DNA of 64,000 nucleotides, from positions 620,001 to 684,000 of the forward strand of contig NW_015622547.1 of assembly GCF_000835495.1 (NCBI RefSeq). Reading direction: 5' to 3'. Below are positions 43,838 through 54,768 of this stretch, one piece after another. Under the pieces are notes generated by a model that was given only the letters and a program-made list of their open reading frames with translations, had not been told where the DNA came from and made no database searches. The DNA is from Cladophialophora immunda (taxonomy: Eukaryota; Ascomycota; Eurotiomycetes; Chaetothyriales; Herpotrichiellaceae). The stretch's first letter is position 1; each line of letters opens with the position of its first letter. The translations under genes and the position numbers were made by a program.

Positions 43838-45421
43838 TTATTTAGCTGGTGTACTGCCAGCTTCCAGCGACTCCAATGAAGCAACCGCTGAGTAAAAGAC
43901 GTCCTTCGCCGGTTTGTCGAACAACAGGCCAATCCACATGAACGAGTCCATCATGTTCCGGAAATCATTCCATGAACCAACTCCACATCGTTCAGTGGTC
44001 GATTTCAACCATGGCTTCAGCCATGAATTATCGGGCTCATCGAGCACTGCAACGCCACCGACTATGAGAAGCCAAAGTAAAAGTGGAGGCCATTGTTCTT
44101 TCAAGATGTCGAGTCCCACAAGACATTCTTGGTAGGCAGTGGACAAAGATGTCCTTCGTACCCTGACGTCTGGCAGTTGCAAGAAGACTTGCGAGGAAAA
44201 TGCTAACAGTCCGAGCCGGACGGCCGCGTCCAGAGTGCCAGTTGCAAACGTCATGTGGAGAAGGCGATACATGACTGAAGCCGTTGCTTCGAGCAGGAAT
44301 TCTTCAGAAAGCTTGCGTTTGGTCCTGGCGGCGCGGTTGATCTGCAGGCAAAATCTCTTCATAGCTCTCCAGGCTGTAGCCAGATCTTCATTGATTGCGC
44401 TGAGAAATTGCTCCGAGTAAGGCCAGCAAGCCGCCGTATCGACCGACTTTGGAATGGGAACCCACATCTGGTCGGGAAATGGCGTGAAGGGCTCACCAGA
44501 AGAGGTAGTCGAGAAAAAGGTCGGCGTGGAATTGGTCTCGATCGCCAGCCCTATATCGCATCTATCCAAACAATCAGGCATTCTACCAGACCAGGAAATG
44601 TAGGAGCAAGGCTGCCAGGTCGCTGCATGGGTCCATACCTGAAGATTTCCATCGCAAGCCTCGTCTTGGGCACAATAGTGGCTATACCTCCTCTGAGGTT
44701 GATCATCATGCGCAGGCCATCCATGTGATGCTTCGCTGTGTCATAGTCTCCAATCATACGAGCATGGAGTGCAAGGGCAATGACCACCATCATGGTGGGA
44801 TTAGCAATTTTCAGGTCCTCGTCTGTTGAGTCCAGTCGCTCGCGAAGCAGCTGCAGCGCCTTCGAGAAATGAGGTGACGTGCTTTGGAGTGCATTGTGAT
44901 CTTCACGACCTCGCATTAATTCGACGTATGCATGAGTCCCTAGTGCAGCGGCATGGAGGAAGGCAGCATCGGATGCCATAGGGCCGACGAGCACTCTGTC
45001 TTTCTTGTCGAAGGCAATGCATGGCTCCAATGGAAGTGTGGCTTGCCTTGCGAGAGAAGAATCTGGGTCGCCCCACGCAGTAAGTACTCAGAATTTTCTG
45101 GCATTGAATCCACGTGAACGGGATAGACCTACAAGTCAGAATATCCGCGATTGCGGCTGGCTCAATCTCGGCTGCTAGCTGGGTGAATGACCACTCGGAG
45201 CCGACCTTTTTGGGGATCATGGCGGACGATTGCTGTGTTGGTGCTGCTTTGCCGCCATCAGAGGAGTCCCAGGTAGGTTCAGCCTCCCAGGGCAGGGGAT
45301 CTTTGGGCCTGGCCCGTCGAGACTTCCCCAAATTCTTTCCTAGCATCACATGGCTCCTTATGAACTTGCGTGTCTGTGGATCGTCTTTTTTCTTCACGCC
45401 CGCTGTTACGATGAATGGCAT
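43838..45421 (-). CDS. Fungal-specific transcription factor-like protein (PF11951 type), no zinc cluster
   Basis: Exons 45421-45133, 45086-44639 and 44582-43838, 493 aa; introns of 46 and 56 nt, with phases consistent. The N-terminus (PQTRKFIRSHVMLGKNLGK) matches a common start of PF11951 proteins that lack a Zn2Cys6 DNA-binding domain. The helical middle region follows: DILTLLTAWGDPDSSLA at the first junction, LVGPMASDAAFLHAAALGTHAY, DAKHHMDGLRMMINLRGG-like helix and EIFRMPDCLDRCDIGLAIE at the second junction. No cysteine cluster precedes it, so it may act as a co-regulator or the DNA-binding part may have been lost. It is divergent from the SDR gene across 780 bp, an arrangement often seen for a regulator and its target. 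Confidence 0.82.
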
Positions 45422-46199
45422 CGCTGCCGTCGATTGGCGGAGTCAGCATTGGGCCCAGGCCGCTCGATGAAAACCCCTATGGTATGGACCGGAGACTCAC
45501 GCGACGAGTTTTTTTGGGGCATATCGGAACTCTGCATAGAATCGATGGACGGGCAATGTCGAATTCACCAAAATTGTGACCTGATCGAGTGCGCCTTAGG
45601 AGATGCTAGGCGAAGAAGAGATGATTCTTTGCCCAAAGCGACGGCGCATCACATCCTCTTTCAGGTTAGATATTGAGAACCCGGTTGCAAATAAGATGCT
45701 GCCTGGCCTGTTAGCATTTACTTTGACCGCAAGTCTTGTTTCGAGGCAGGTTTGCCCAACTTTGCTGCTTGTGGTTTGAAGTTTGTTTCGAGGCGGGGAT
45801 CCTCATGCACATATCGTTTGCCATTTCAGGTATAGTCTCGGCTGATTAAACCCTTTTCGATCAGGAGGCACGTATTAGCGAGGCTAGCGTTGCTAGGGAT
45901 CTGCCCAGCCTCATCAAGAACCTTGTACACCATCGTGACCATCCCAAGTCAACGTCAGTCTATAGGGAATTGACCATGGTCCGGTCAGCTGTCAAATTGG
46001 ATTTCCATATGTTTCATTGACCAGAATGTTGCCAGCTCGGCGCCGAAACAACCAGTGTGTGAGGCGTGCAACGGTCGGGAGCACATATATATTGCCATGA
46101 CTGCAGCCAAAGAGCCTCCCTTACTGTCTATTCATCCCAGGCTTCTGCTTTCTAATTGCCCAGTTGTACCTCAATCCGTTTGACGTGGATCAGCTCGTG
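45422..46199. other. Divergent promoter region (regulator / SDR)
   Basis: About 780 bases. Includes a repeated GTTTGTTTCGAGGC-like element (about 45735-45750 and 45780-45795, TTGTTTCGAGGC) and a TATA box for the SDR. Confidence 0.5.
46084..46090 (+). promoter_or_regulatory. TATA box upstream of SDR gene
   Basis: ATATATAT-type element about 110 nt before the SDR ATG at 46200. Confidence 0.4.
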
Positions 46200-47404
46200 A
46201 TGCCTTCCTCCAAGGACCTGCCACCTATAACCACCCCGTTCTTCCCCAGGCTTTTCATCCGAAACCAGTTCCTTGCCAAACCTCAGCGGCTGCCAAAGGG
46301 CACTGATCTCTCTGGGAAAGTGGTCATTATCACGGGAGGCAACACAGGTAAGGCTTCATCTCCTTTCGTCCTATTTTGCACCTGGAGCGCATCATAATCA
46401 TTGTCCGGTCGAGCCAATGTCGATCCTTGCTAACATTCTGTTTACAGGCCTAGGCTTCGAGAGCGCCTGTCAACTCCTTTCGTTCAACCTCTCACGTCTG
46501 ATCTTAGCTGTCCGTTCTCCTCAGAAAGGAGCAGAGGCAGCTAAAAGACTCCATGCCACTTATCCACGGGCGACCATTGATGTCTGGCAGTTGGACATGG
46601 CCTCGTATGACTCCATTCAAGCGTTTGTCCGACGCGCAGAGACCGACCTGTCACGCCTCGATATCATTATTCTCAATTCTGGAAGATGGGCGTACAACTT
46701 TAGCACCATGCCAGGTACCGGTCACGAGGAGCTCTTCCAAATCAACTACCTTTCGACGGCTCTTCTTGCTATCCTGATGCTGCCTGTCTTGAGGAGTAAA
46801 GCTCCGGCAGGAACACCTGGCCGCCTGACTATCGTCAATGCAGCGCTGTCTCTCGATGCAAAATTCCCGAACAAGGACAAAACTCCGTTGATCCCTTCAT
46901 TCGATGATCCAAAGGCCTACGACATGAGCGAATCGTACAACACGTCCAAACTGCTGGCGCACATGTTCCTCTGGAAACTCGTGGACTGGGTGTCGGCCGA
47001 CGACGTGGTTGTGAACCTTGTGGATCCTGGCTTTGTCAAGGGCACACAGCTCGCGCGCGATGCACCGGGTCTGATAGTATTTCTCGGTAACATATTTGCC
47101 GCACTCACCGCCAGAAGTACTCGGGATGGCGCTTCAACCTACCTCGATGCGTGCCTGATCAAGGGAAAGGAGTCTCATGGGTGCTTCATAATGGGCTGGC
47201 AAATCAAGCCGTGAGTTGGCCGTGACTGTCCCTTCTCCTGTCTTTTGGTGTTTCTCGCTTGCTGACAGGATTGAATTGAGGTTTGCGGCGATGCTATACA
47301 AGCCCGAAGGAAAAGCAGTCATCGAGAAGCTGTGGCGCGAAACAATCGATGAACTGAGTTTCGCCAATGTGCAGCCCGTGTTGGAGTCGATGAAGAGACA
47401 CTGA
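46200..47404 (+). CDS. Short-chain dehydrogenase/reductase
   Basis: Exons 46200-46347, 46448-47210 and 47269-47404, 348 aa. Introns of 100 and 58 nt; both have standard GTAAGG/GTGAGT donors and ACAG acceptors. The Rossmann motif TGGNTGLG (45-52) is completed by splicing. ILNSG (125-129) replaces the usual NNAG. Ser184 in VNAALSL and YNTSK (Tyr213, Lys217) supply the active site. Overall it resembles the retinol-dehydrogenase/WW-oxidoreductase-like group common in fungal clusters, NADP(H)-dependent by inference. Substrate unknown. It lies between a divergent PF11951 regulator and a free [2Fe-2S] protein, suggesting a small regulated group. Confidence 0.92.
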
Positions 47405-47953
47405 TTGCCTTCAGCTCACTCGGCAAGAGATTTCATCAACTGTGGCGATTAATCGGAAGGCGGTAGAGGGCGTGAGAAGCCCATCAGGCTTCGGAGGGAC
47501 TTTCAAAGGCGACAAGGTTTCCTTCCTCGAATTTCGATTTCACGTTGTCTCTTCTATACCAAATCCAAACCATGTATCCTGATGTCGCATTTGTGAGTAG
47601 AGTATAGTTTTCGACAGTCCGACCTCGACATTAGTCGTTGCGAAACTCATCCCACTGCAGACAACCGCGGAGAAAACCGAGATTCTCGGCTAAGCCCAGT
47701 GAGCCTCACTAGCCCAACACGAGCTTATCTCACTGCCTGTGATGGTCCCTATACGACCTGTCATCAATTCCCAAGTGATCCCGGAGGCGCAACATCATTC
47801 TCATCAAACCTAACTCTTGATCGTGCAAGCCTCTGCTGTGATCGTCGACCAATATAACCAACGTCCAAATCGTTTAAATATTGTGACGGAACCGTCAAGG
47901 AGCCCCAAGGAGAAGAGCGCCCACAAAATCAAGGCTCGACAAAGACAGCCATC
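47405..47953. other. Intergenic between SDR and ferredoxin-like gene
   Basis: No remnant of a reductase or MOSC domain was seen upstream of the ferredoxin frame. No other feature. Confidence 0.5.
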
Positions 47954-48214
47954 ATGCAAGACATCGAAGAGGCCACTGTCACCTTTCGCAAGTCCAACTT
48001 GAAGGCCAAGTGGTTGGCAAAGGATCGCTTATCACTGCTGCAACTAGCAGAAAAGTCTGGGTTGACTCCTGACTATGGCTGTCGGTCGGGCGCCTGCGGC
48101 ACTTGTGAAGTCAAGCTCTTGAAGGGAAATATCGACGGGATCCTGGAGGGAGATGATGGCGTTCTCATTTGCAGCTCAGTACCAGCAAGCATCGAAGTCG
48201 AACTTGAACTGTGA
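47954..48214 (+). CDS. Free-standing [2Fe-2S] ferredoxin-like protein, 86 aa
   Basis: Single exon from a true ATG. The whole protein is one plant-type ferredoxin fold. Four Cys ligands are seen: Cys43, Cys48, Cys51 (GCRSGACGTC) and Cys73 (LICSS), i.e. C-x4-C-x2-C-x21-C. SLLQLAEKSGLTPDYGC before the cluster is the conserved helix. This block normally forms the C-terminal electron-transfer domain of larger fungal reductases (FNR-type, often fused to a MOSC domain); here nothing precedes it. The last spacing (21) is shorter than in classic ferredoxins (about 29), matching such C-terminal domains. It could be an independent electron carrier for the neighbouring SDR group, or a leftover of a broken gene. 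The complete ligand set favours function. Confidence 0.75.
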   Translation: MQDIEEATVTFRKSNLKAKWLAKDRLSLLQLAEKSGLTPDYGCRSGACGTCEVKLLKGNIDGILEGDDGVLICSSVPASIEVELEL

Positions 48215-48918
48215 AGCAGAGTATTCGTCCCCAAACCCCCAGACTTGACAGAGGGCAAAGATGAAGTCGCGGAAACGCAGCCTCAGTGGGAATCGGCAAG
48301 AGCTACCCGATCTTTGTAGAGATCAGAGACAGATATCAAGCTTGGGGGCGTCATGGTTGGTCCATTGATGGCCACACTGGTATGAGGGCTCGGGGAACAG
48401 GCCTGCTGATTGACATGTGAATTCGAAAGGCGAAGGTCGATGGGCTTGGAGCTGACTGTCGAAGGACGCTGCATCATGATCACGGCATTGTGATGCTTTT
48501 GAGGGCCATTGCTGCATGGGCGACAGGTGACAGACCATTGTCGAGGACGTCCACCTCGGAACAGACGGGCGCAGACTGGCGCAGGCTGGAGCCTCTATAT
48601 GGAAGAATCTCAGCTTCCTCTTTCTTTCATCTCACCTGTTGCTGCATTGCCTTACTCTAGGTCTAGTCGCAGAAGGACCCAAAGTCCTTGTTTCCCTCCT
48701 TCACCTTCCAGACTCTCCTCCGTGGCACTGACCTCACACTGCTCCCTGGTACCTGCTCACTAGAGTCTGCGGCAACCTTTGATCACTCACTGCCTTGGTC
48801 CAAAACACTCAGTCCGGAAACACTTTCCCAGCCTACTGCCTTTCCTCTCTCGAGGACTGAGGCCTGACGACACTTCTTTCTCATCGTTGTATCCACATGT
48901 GTATCAGCTTAATCGACG
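48215..48918. other. Intergenic, 5' region of the disordered-protein gene
   Basis: C/T-rich leader from about 48620 to 48900, typical of fungal 5' regions. No gene supported. Confidence 0.5.
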
Positions 48919-51602
48919 ATGCCGTTTCCCAGCCTCCGCCGGCGGACTGTCAACGAAGCGGTCCAACTGCCCGAAGAACACAAGTCTCCCTCGCCTTCAC
49001 CACGAGCTCGTTCGGCGACCGTCCCTGGCCTGACCCCCCGCAGAAGCTTAACATCTCTCATCGGCTCGGTCAGGAAGAGAGGCAATACAAGGTATGTTTG
49101 GGCTCTGCCAGACCAGCCAGCCGCTAACAAGAGTCGCAGCCCCTCGCCGATCAAACCTCAGCATGATGTCCTCGAGCAGGAACTATCCTCTGTTTACGAT
49201 GCCTCGATTCCCGACGACGACCCTTTCAGAGCTGGCCGAAGTTCCTCTACATCGGACAAATCTAAGCGGTACTATCGGACACCAAGCCCTCATCCTCTCA
49301 AGCTGTCAGCCGCATCCTCTCTATCGAGATTGTCTAAACTGAGCCGGGGCACTCCGAGCAGCAAATACTCAGACTCGTCTCAGGCGGGATCACCTCCAAA
49401 GACCTTCCTCGAGACATTAGCTGACGCTATTCGGGCTCCGACTTCATTGTTTTACAAGGAGAATAGGATCAACTCAAAGACTGAGGGTACCAATACATCA
49501 ATCAATAAACCTCATTCCCCAGGGAAGAGTGTCAGTCCAAAGAAGTCGGTCAGATTCAAGCCTGGAAAGTCACTTATCGAGGATGAACCGAGGTCTTCTC
49601 CTATCGATATACCCAGAGCAACGCCTTCTTTGCCTCCTGTTCAGCTAGCGAGCACGCCTCTTCTCCAATACTTTGGGACTGACCACCCACATCTGATCCC
49701 GACTGGCAGGCCTCCCCCTCCACGAGTACTGAATTCCACCATCAATTTCCGCCAAGCGATGGCTGCAGCCCAGACATCCATCACCGAGGACGAGCTGCAG
49801 GAGGTCTCGTCCATCAACACACCCGTGTCAGAACTTCCATTGCCCTTGGGTGCAATGGCCGCCGTGGAGAACCCTTTCAGAGACCCGGATGATGAGCGTG
49901 ACATAGAAATCGAGCGGACCATGCTTCAAGATTACGATAATCAGTTTCCCGGCAGAGGAACAGAACCTTGTCAATCCGCAGACATCGTCATTGACAAAGA
50001 CTTCGTCGCCAATGATGAAAAAGTTCAATGTCTGCCCGAAGGTAGCCCCACGACAGCAACGGTGGCAATCTCTAGCTTGGGTTTGGTGTCGCAACCACGC
50101 AAACATGATGAAAGCGCAAACGAGCCAAAGCTTTCCAGCGAGATCAGTCCGTCTGAACTGTTCATCGAAGCCCCAAATGTGCTCGAAGACGGTGCGCCAA
50201 GGCATAAATTCGACGTTTCTGCGGCTGCTCAAAGCGATACGGACTCTGATTGCTCCGATGGACAATCAGTTGTCTTAGCAGGTTCATCGTTGAAGAGAGG
50301 TGAACATGAGGAGAAATGGGACGCAAATCCAACTCATGAAGATATTCGTCTCCGTTTCAAGCACCCGGAGTGCTATAAGCCCACGAAGTCTTGTGATACA
50401 GACAGTATTTCAGACTCGAATGCAAATTCGCAAGAAAACATCCGTGTAAAAGCAGGTATCGCTCCATTGCCAGATTCGACTGCAGAATGGAGTCCGTTTC
50501 ACCTTCCGCCCTCTGCCACTGCTGATGAGACAAGCGTGCAATCAAGGAAGAAAGAGGATTATCGGCATTCGACCTCCGACGAAGTGAGTGAGAAACAGCG
50601 CTGGCAGCGACAGGACACTGATTCTGTTCTAGGACCCATACTTGTATGTACCTGAGACTTTTCTTCACAACCCACCCTGGGTGGCAGAGCTCGCCCTTCG
50701 GTGCGAGAGACCATTTCCGGAAAACAAACCGAGACAACTCTCCCCCTATTTCCCTGGTCCTCGTATGAAAAAATGCGAGAGGTCAACGTCGCTTGCAGTA
50801 ACTATGAGTGAAAGCGAACCAGACGGCGGGGCATTGTTGTTTCCTGAGAATTCGGAGGTTAGCTTCTAATCACCCACGTTGATCAAGAAATCAATCTGAT
50901 ACTAACACTACATAGACCCAAAAAGAAGGGTCTGCGGAAGATCTGGGCAGCTCCAAAGCCAGTCCATTCTGGCCAACGGTACCTCGTGTACGGGATACCC
51001 CATCTCCAGCATGCGTTCCGCCGCCTTTGTCTATACGTGCGTCAGCAAGAGCTGGTTACGGATTACATACCGACGAGTACGAGTCGTGTCCTTTCGAAGA
51101 CGGACAAGAGACATCAAACTGCGGTGACGGACGTGTTGAACAATGTGGGCTCGACAATACGACTGAGCCTGACAAGTATAGTCTGGGCCGGAGCGATTGT
51201 GTTGGCTCAGTAAGCACTCCACCATACATTCCTCGTGATACAGAAGAAGAAAAGCTAGCCAGAGCTGCGGAGGTCTTGAGGAGATTCATACCTCGCAAAG
51301 CCAGTGGTTCGAGCTCCACGTATGATCCAATTACCGAACCCGAACACAGACCTGTGCGCGGACATACAACAAGAATCCCTCGGTTGAAGCGTCTCAAAAG
51401 TCGAAGCTCAGAGACGGGAAGTGAGACCTTGAATGCACGACCATTGAATCGGGGGAGATCGACTACAATCGAAAGCAAATGGTCTGCAGGGAGTGAAACA
51501 TCTCAAGACAGTGGCTCTGGCGAAACCCTCAAGACAGCGACTTCTACAGACCCCGCCGAGGGTATGGAGGAGGACGAACGATTGTGCAAGGGCATTGTTT
51601 GA
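48919..51602 (+). CDS. Large disordered Ser/Pro-rich hypothetical protein
   Basis: Exons 48919-49091, 49140-50583, 50633-50857 and 50916-51602, 842 aa. Introns of 48, 49 and 58 nt have GTATGT, GTGAGT and GTTAGC donors; intron 1 has GCTAAC and intron 3 TACTAAC branch sites. No known domain was recognised. The N-terminus is Ser/Arg/Pro-rich with many SP and TP sites (SPSPIKP, SPGKSVSPKKSVRFKPGKS), suggesting proline-directed phosphorylation. Acidic stretches and PENSE/FPENKPRQLSPYFPGP follow, and the C-terminus has basic repeats (RLKRLKSRSSE). PPYIPRDTEEEKLARAAEVLRRFIPRK is the most ordered-looking part. A nuclear or cell-cortex scaffold role is a guess. Confidence 0.8.
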
Positions 51603-51816
51603 TGATGGGAGATATCAAGCCGAGTGCTGTGCCAGCTTCCGGAAATTACAGGTATTGCTAGGGGAAGTATACCATATTGGCACAGACCCCTCGTTTTGGA
51701 ATTCAATGGCAAAAATCACGCTCAAGCCCAACTGTATATTGCATCAGGATAGCACGATATGTCAATAGAGAACCCTTGAGGACTTGGGTACCGTATGGTT
51801 GAGGATGATCCTGCTG

Positions 51817-52841
51817 TCACGGTGGACCCGACTCACTGACGCCCATCTTGTTGGCCGCCTCTCTGGCCGCCTTGTGCTTCCTCACATTGCCCTCCATGCC
51901 GTAGCGAATGGCTTCGGTGGTGCCGGGAATGATCATCTCGAACGTCTCCCGGACGACGGCGTAGTCGTAATAGCCGCACCTTGCGATGGGTAGCGTTTTT
52001 GCGACATCGATCTTCCCGTCCTCAGTCAGGACACGGTCGTCGATATGGATCCCCACGACCTTGCCAATCACCACGTCGACGGTGCCCATGGGCGGATTCC
52101 CCGGCAAGCGCAGCGTGGAGTGGTACTCGCACTCGAACTTGACGGGCGAGGCTTTGACCATGGGCACCGGCGTCGTGAGCACGGTGGACCACTCCTTGTC
52201 CAGGCCCGCGCGCTCGAACTCGTCGACCCCGTAGGCGACCTGCTCGGCGGAGATGTTGACGGCCTCACGCAGGTCCCAGGTCGCGAGCTGCCAGCAGAAG
52301 ACGCCCGTGGCCTCGACGTTGCGCACCGTGTCCTTTTGCGCGCCCGAGGGCGTCTGGTTCGCCGAGAACATGACGAACGGCGGGTCGAAGGTCAGGTTGT
52401 TGAATTGGCTGAAGGGCGCGAGGTTGGCGGTCCGCGTTGTTGTTCCCGATGTCGACCCCGATGGCGATGTCTCTGGCTCGAGGTGGCCATTGCTGCTGGC
52501 GGAGTCGGAAGTAGATGTGGATGGTTGGGGAGGCGAGACGGTGCTGATCCAGCCTATCGGGCGTGGGATGACGCAGGCCTGTGCAGAAGAGTGAGAATCG
52601 TGAGGAGAGAGCAAAGCAGAGCATCGCGATGGAAATAGGAAAACGAGGTATCCCTTGTCCATCTTCGAGCATACATGTTTCTTCGTCTCCTTCTTCATGT
52701 ACTGGCAACCATCACTGAGGACGAAGGGCAGACCATTGGAATCGAAACGAATTGGATTGAGCGACCGAGCAAAACTCAGAGACTGACCTTGAACGGATCA
52801 TAGGGCAGGTTATGCTCCGTCTTGCCCGGTTCGTAGAACAT
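51817..52841 (-). CDS. Flavin reductase-like domain protein (second in window)
   Basis: Exons 52841-52788 and 52578-51817, 271 aa. The first exon encodes MFYEPGKTEHNLPYDPFK and joins ACVIPRPIGWISTVSP across a 209-nt intron (GTCAGT...CTCAC...CACAG); DPFKxxVxPRPIGWxST is the classic start of this family. NNLTFDPPFVMFS, GVFCWQLATWDLR and VIGKVVGIHIDDRVL follow, and GKIDVAKTLPIARCGYYDYA is the usual C-terminal block. An insertion rich in Ser/Thr/Gly (about 33-65) is unusual. It binds FMN; this subfamily is often annotated as a DIM6/NTAB-type flavoprotein without known substrate. Not similar to the first flavin-reductase protein beyond the fold. Confidence 0.9.
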
Positions 52842-53563
52842 GGTTTCACTTCGAGACGACGATCAAATTTGCCTCCTCAAGAACTCTGGTTTTCTGCGAT
52901 ACGGGAAACTGGTGGAAAGGCATATATACATGCGTGAAACATAAAAAGAGGACCCAGAGCAAGAGAAGCAGCCCTCGAGATGGGAGAGAGAGCGACACCC
53001 TCACAGGTTTGGATTGTTTTAACAATGTATGGTGCCGAGGATGGTTTGTATAATATATATAGATTGCACAGACGTAATATGGATGTACGTACCCCGTAAG
53101 ACGGGATGAGTATGGCCCCCAGGCGGAGGAGTGGGGGCAGGCCTGAAGCTCGCCAGACTCGAAACTCCAGTTTGCAGACTGCAGACTGTAGCTAGGACGA
53201 TGGGTCGTTTCTTCCCCGCGAACCGGATCGAGGACTTGCCAGTTACCTACAGGCAGGGAAAGTAACCCCTTCAAGGTTGTAGCGGGCGAGTCGGAGCATG
53301 GGTGCGAGAGGACGGCCAGACCGAGCTACTCAACTCGGAATAGTAGCTCCCCAGGCAGATCGAGGAACCGATTGATCTGCTTTCCGAGATGCCCAGGGCG
53401 GAATGCTGGCCTCCTTCTTGTGCAGGTAATAGAGATACGTAGCCGGGAGGGCAAAGGTTGCGATATTACAAAGCATGGACAGATTTCTATAAACAACCAT
53501 CGGAAGTGGCCCATTCAGCGCCGGTAGAATGATAGCTCTTGTTCCTCTCCATGCGAGGGGCTT
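52842..53563. other. Intergenic between minus-strand genes
   Basis: An open minus frame without ATG (52846-53274) overlaps the 5' leader of the flavin-reductase gene and was rejected. Nothing else. Confidence 0.5.
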
Positions 53564-54247
53564 TCAAGTGTCCTCCTCGACATCAGGGACAGCTTCTTGC
53601 GCAAACCTTCTGTCTGACGACCTACCTTTCTTCCTGGGCATATGACGTTGTGTCTTGGGCTTGTCTCCGGCTTGTCCACCTCCCGTCAGGATGTTCTCAT
53701 CCCCGATAACAGCGCCTTTGCCATCTGGCAACAGTCCCAGCTCACGATGCTGAACCGAGACCACCCAAGAGTTATCTGCTTGGATTTTCCGAGAAAGCTC
53801 CTCCGCAAAGGCGACACTGCGATGTTTCCCTCGTTCGCACATGATACCGACAACGAGCGTTGACTGCCCTCTCGAGGGTAAAGGTGTCTCCGTGCTTGTG
53901 CTGCCTCTCTCGTGGGCGAGCTTCATCTCACCCATCTTCGTCCGCACAGCCTCGACAATGAAATTCAATCTTGCGTCGGCGGCCTGGTTGGCCATGACTT
54001 CCTTGCGCAGATGAGAGGATAGGCCCGTATGCGTCCTGCGAAGCCTGGCAGGCGGGTTTTTGATGTCTCTTACGGAAAAGGTGAGCCGCTCGACACTGCC
54101 ACTCTCTGCTGGGAGAGTGAGCGGGCCCTTGGCATGGCCGTAGGAGATGATGACGAGCTCGAAGTTCGGCCCTGGTGGCCCGGTATTTACTGCTGTGGGA
54201 GACACTTCTGTTTCGGAAACTGACGCTTGACTGTCGGAATCTTCCAT
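53564..54247 (-). CDS. RapZ C-terminal-domain-like protein
   Basis: Single exon, 227 aa. Residues 28-175 match the C-terminal domain of the bacterial RNase adaptor RapZ: FELVIISYGHAKG (29-41), a conserved FSVRDIKNPP (57-66), HTGLS, and the signature MCERGKHRSVAFAEEL (136-151), equivalent to CTGGxHRSV, followed by VVSVQHRE. The N-terminal P-loop kinase domain of bacterial RapZ is absent. In RapZ this domain binds small RNA or aminosugar ligands; a eukaryotic role is not known to me. The last ~50 residues are basic (RHMPRKKGRSSDRR) and could bind nucleic acid or direct nuclear entry. Confidence 0.82.
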   Translation of the reverse strand: MEDSDSQASVSETEVSPTAVNTGPPGPNFELVIISYGHAKGPLTLPAESGSVERLTFSVRDIKNPPARLRRTHTGLSSHLRKEVMANQAADARLNFIVEAVRTKMGEMKLAHERGSTSTETPLPSRGQSTLVVGIMCERGKHRSVAFAEELSRKIQADNSWVVSVQHRELGLLPDGKGAVIGDENILTGGGQAGDKPKTQRHMPRKKGRSSDRRFAQEAVPDVEEDT

Positions 54248-54768
54248 TGTGCCTTGTCGCTGGTAATAGCAGGCATCAGGAGCTACCAGAGCATGAGAGA
54301 AGGCATTTTGCAGCTCGCGGCTATGACCGGGCGGACACCCGAGACAGCTTCTTCACAGAAATCCGGCACACGTACACAACTAGGTCGGTGTTGAAGAGGT
54401 CCCCGCGGTGCCGTGCAGGTGATGGCCACATAAGCTGGTTGTGTCTCGACAGCCTTTCGAACGGCGATGGCGGCGAGGCAACAAATGTGCCCGTTTCTTG
54501 GCATGTCACATGACTCGGCGCATGGGAATGGGTTGCTGACTGATTCTTACACAATCAGCCCCGCGGAAGGTTTTCCGACACCAAATCCATCGGCATTTGG
54601 TCATCGATGTCTCTGCGCCGCGGCCTTGCAGCAACAAATGCTATTGAAAGATCTTCATAAGCTACAAACTGCCCCTCTGATGTTGATGGTTGAATTCTGC
54701 TTGCCTATTCTAGCATATTCGAGGTTCCATGGTGTCCTGAAGGTATAAGTAACCTCCCTCTCCTTTCC
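54248..54768. other. Divergent promoter region (RapZ-C / pirin)
   Basis: About 520 bases. Contains the TATAAG element close to the pirin gene; otherwise nothing recognised. Confidence 0.5.
54744..54749 (+). promoter_or_regulatory. TATA-like TATAAG near pirin start
   Basis: Located only 20-25 nt before the first ATG (54769). If used, transcription would begin near or past that ATG, favouring the internal start at 54994. Confidence 0.4.

Noticed and set aside
52846..53274. 142-codon minus frame upstream of the flavin-reductase gene
   Set aside because: No ATG start and overlaps the 5' leader of a gene with a well-supported first exon at 52841.
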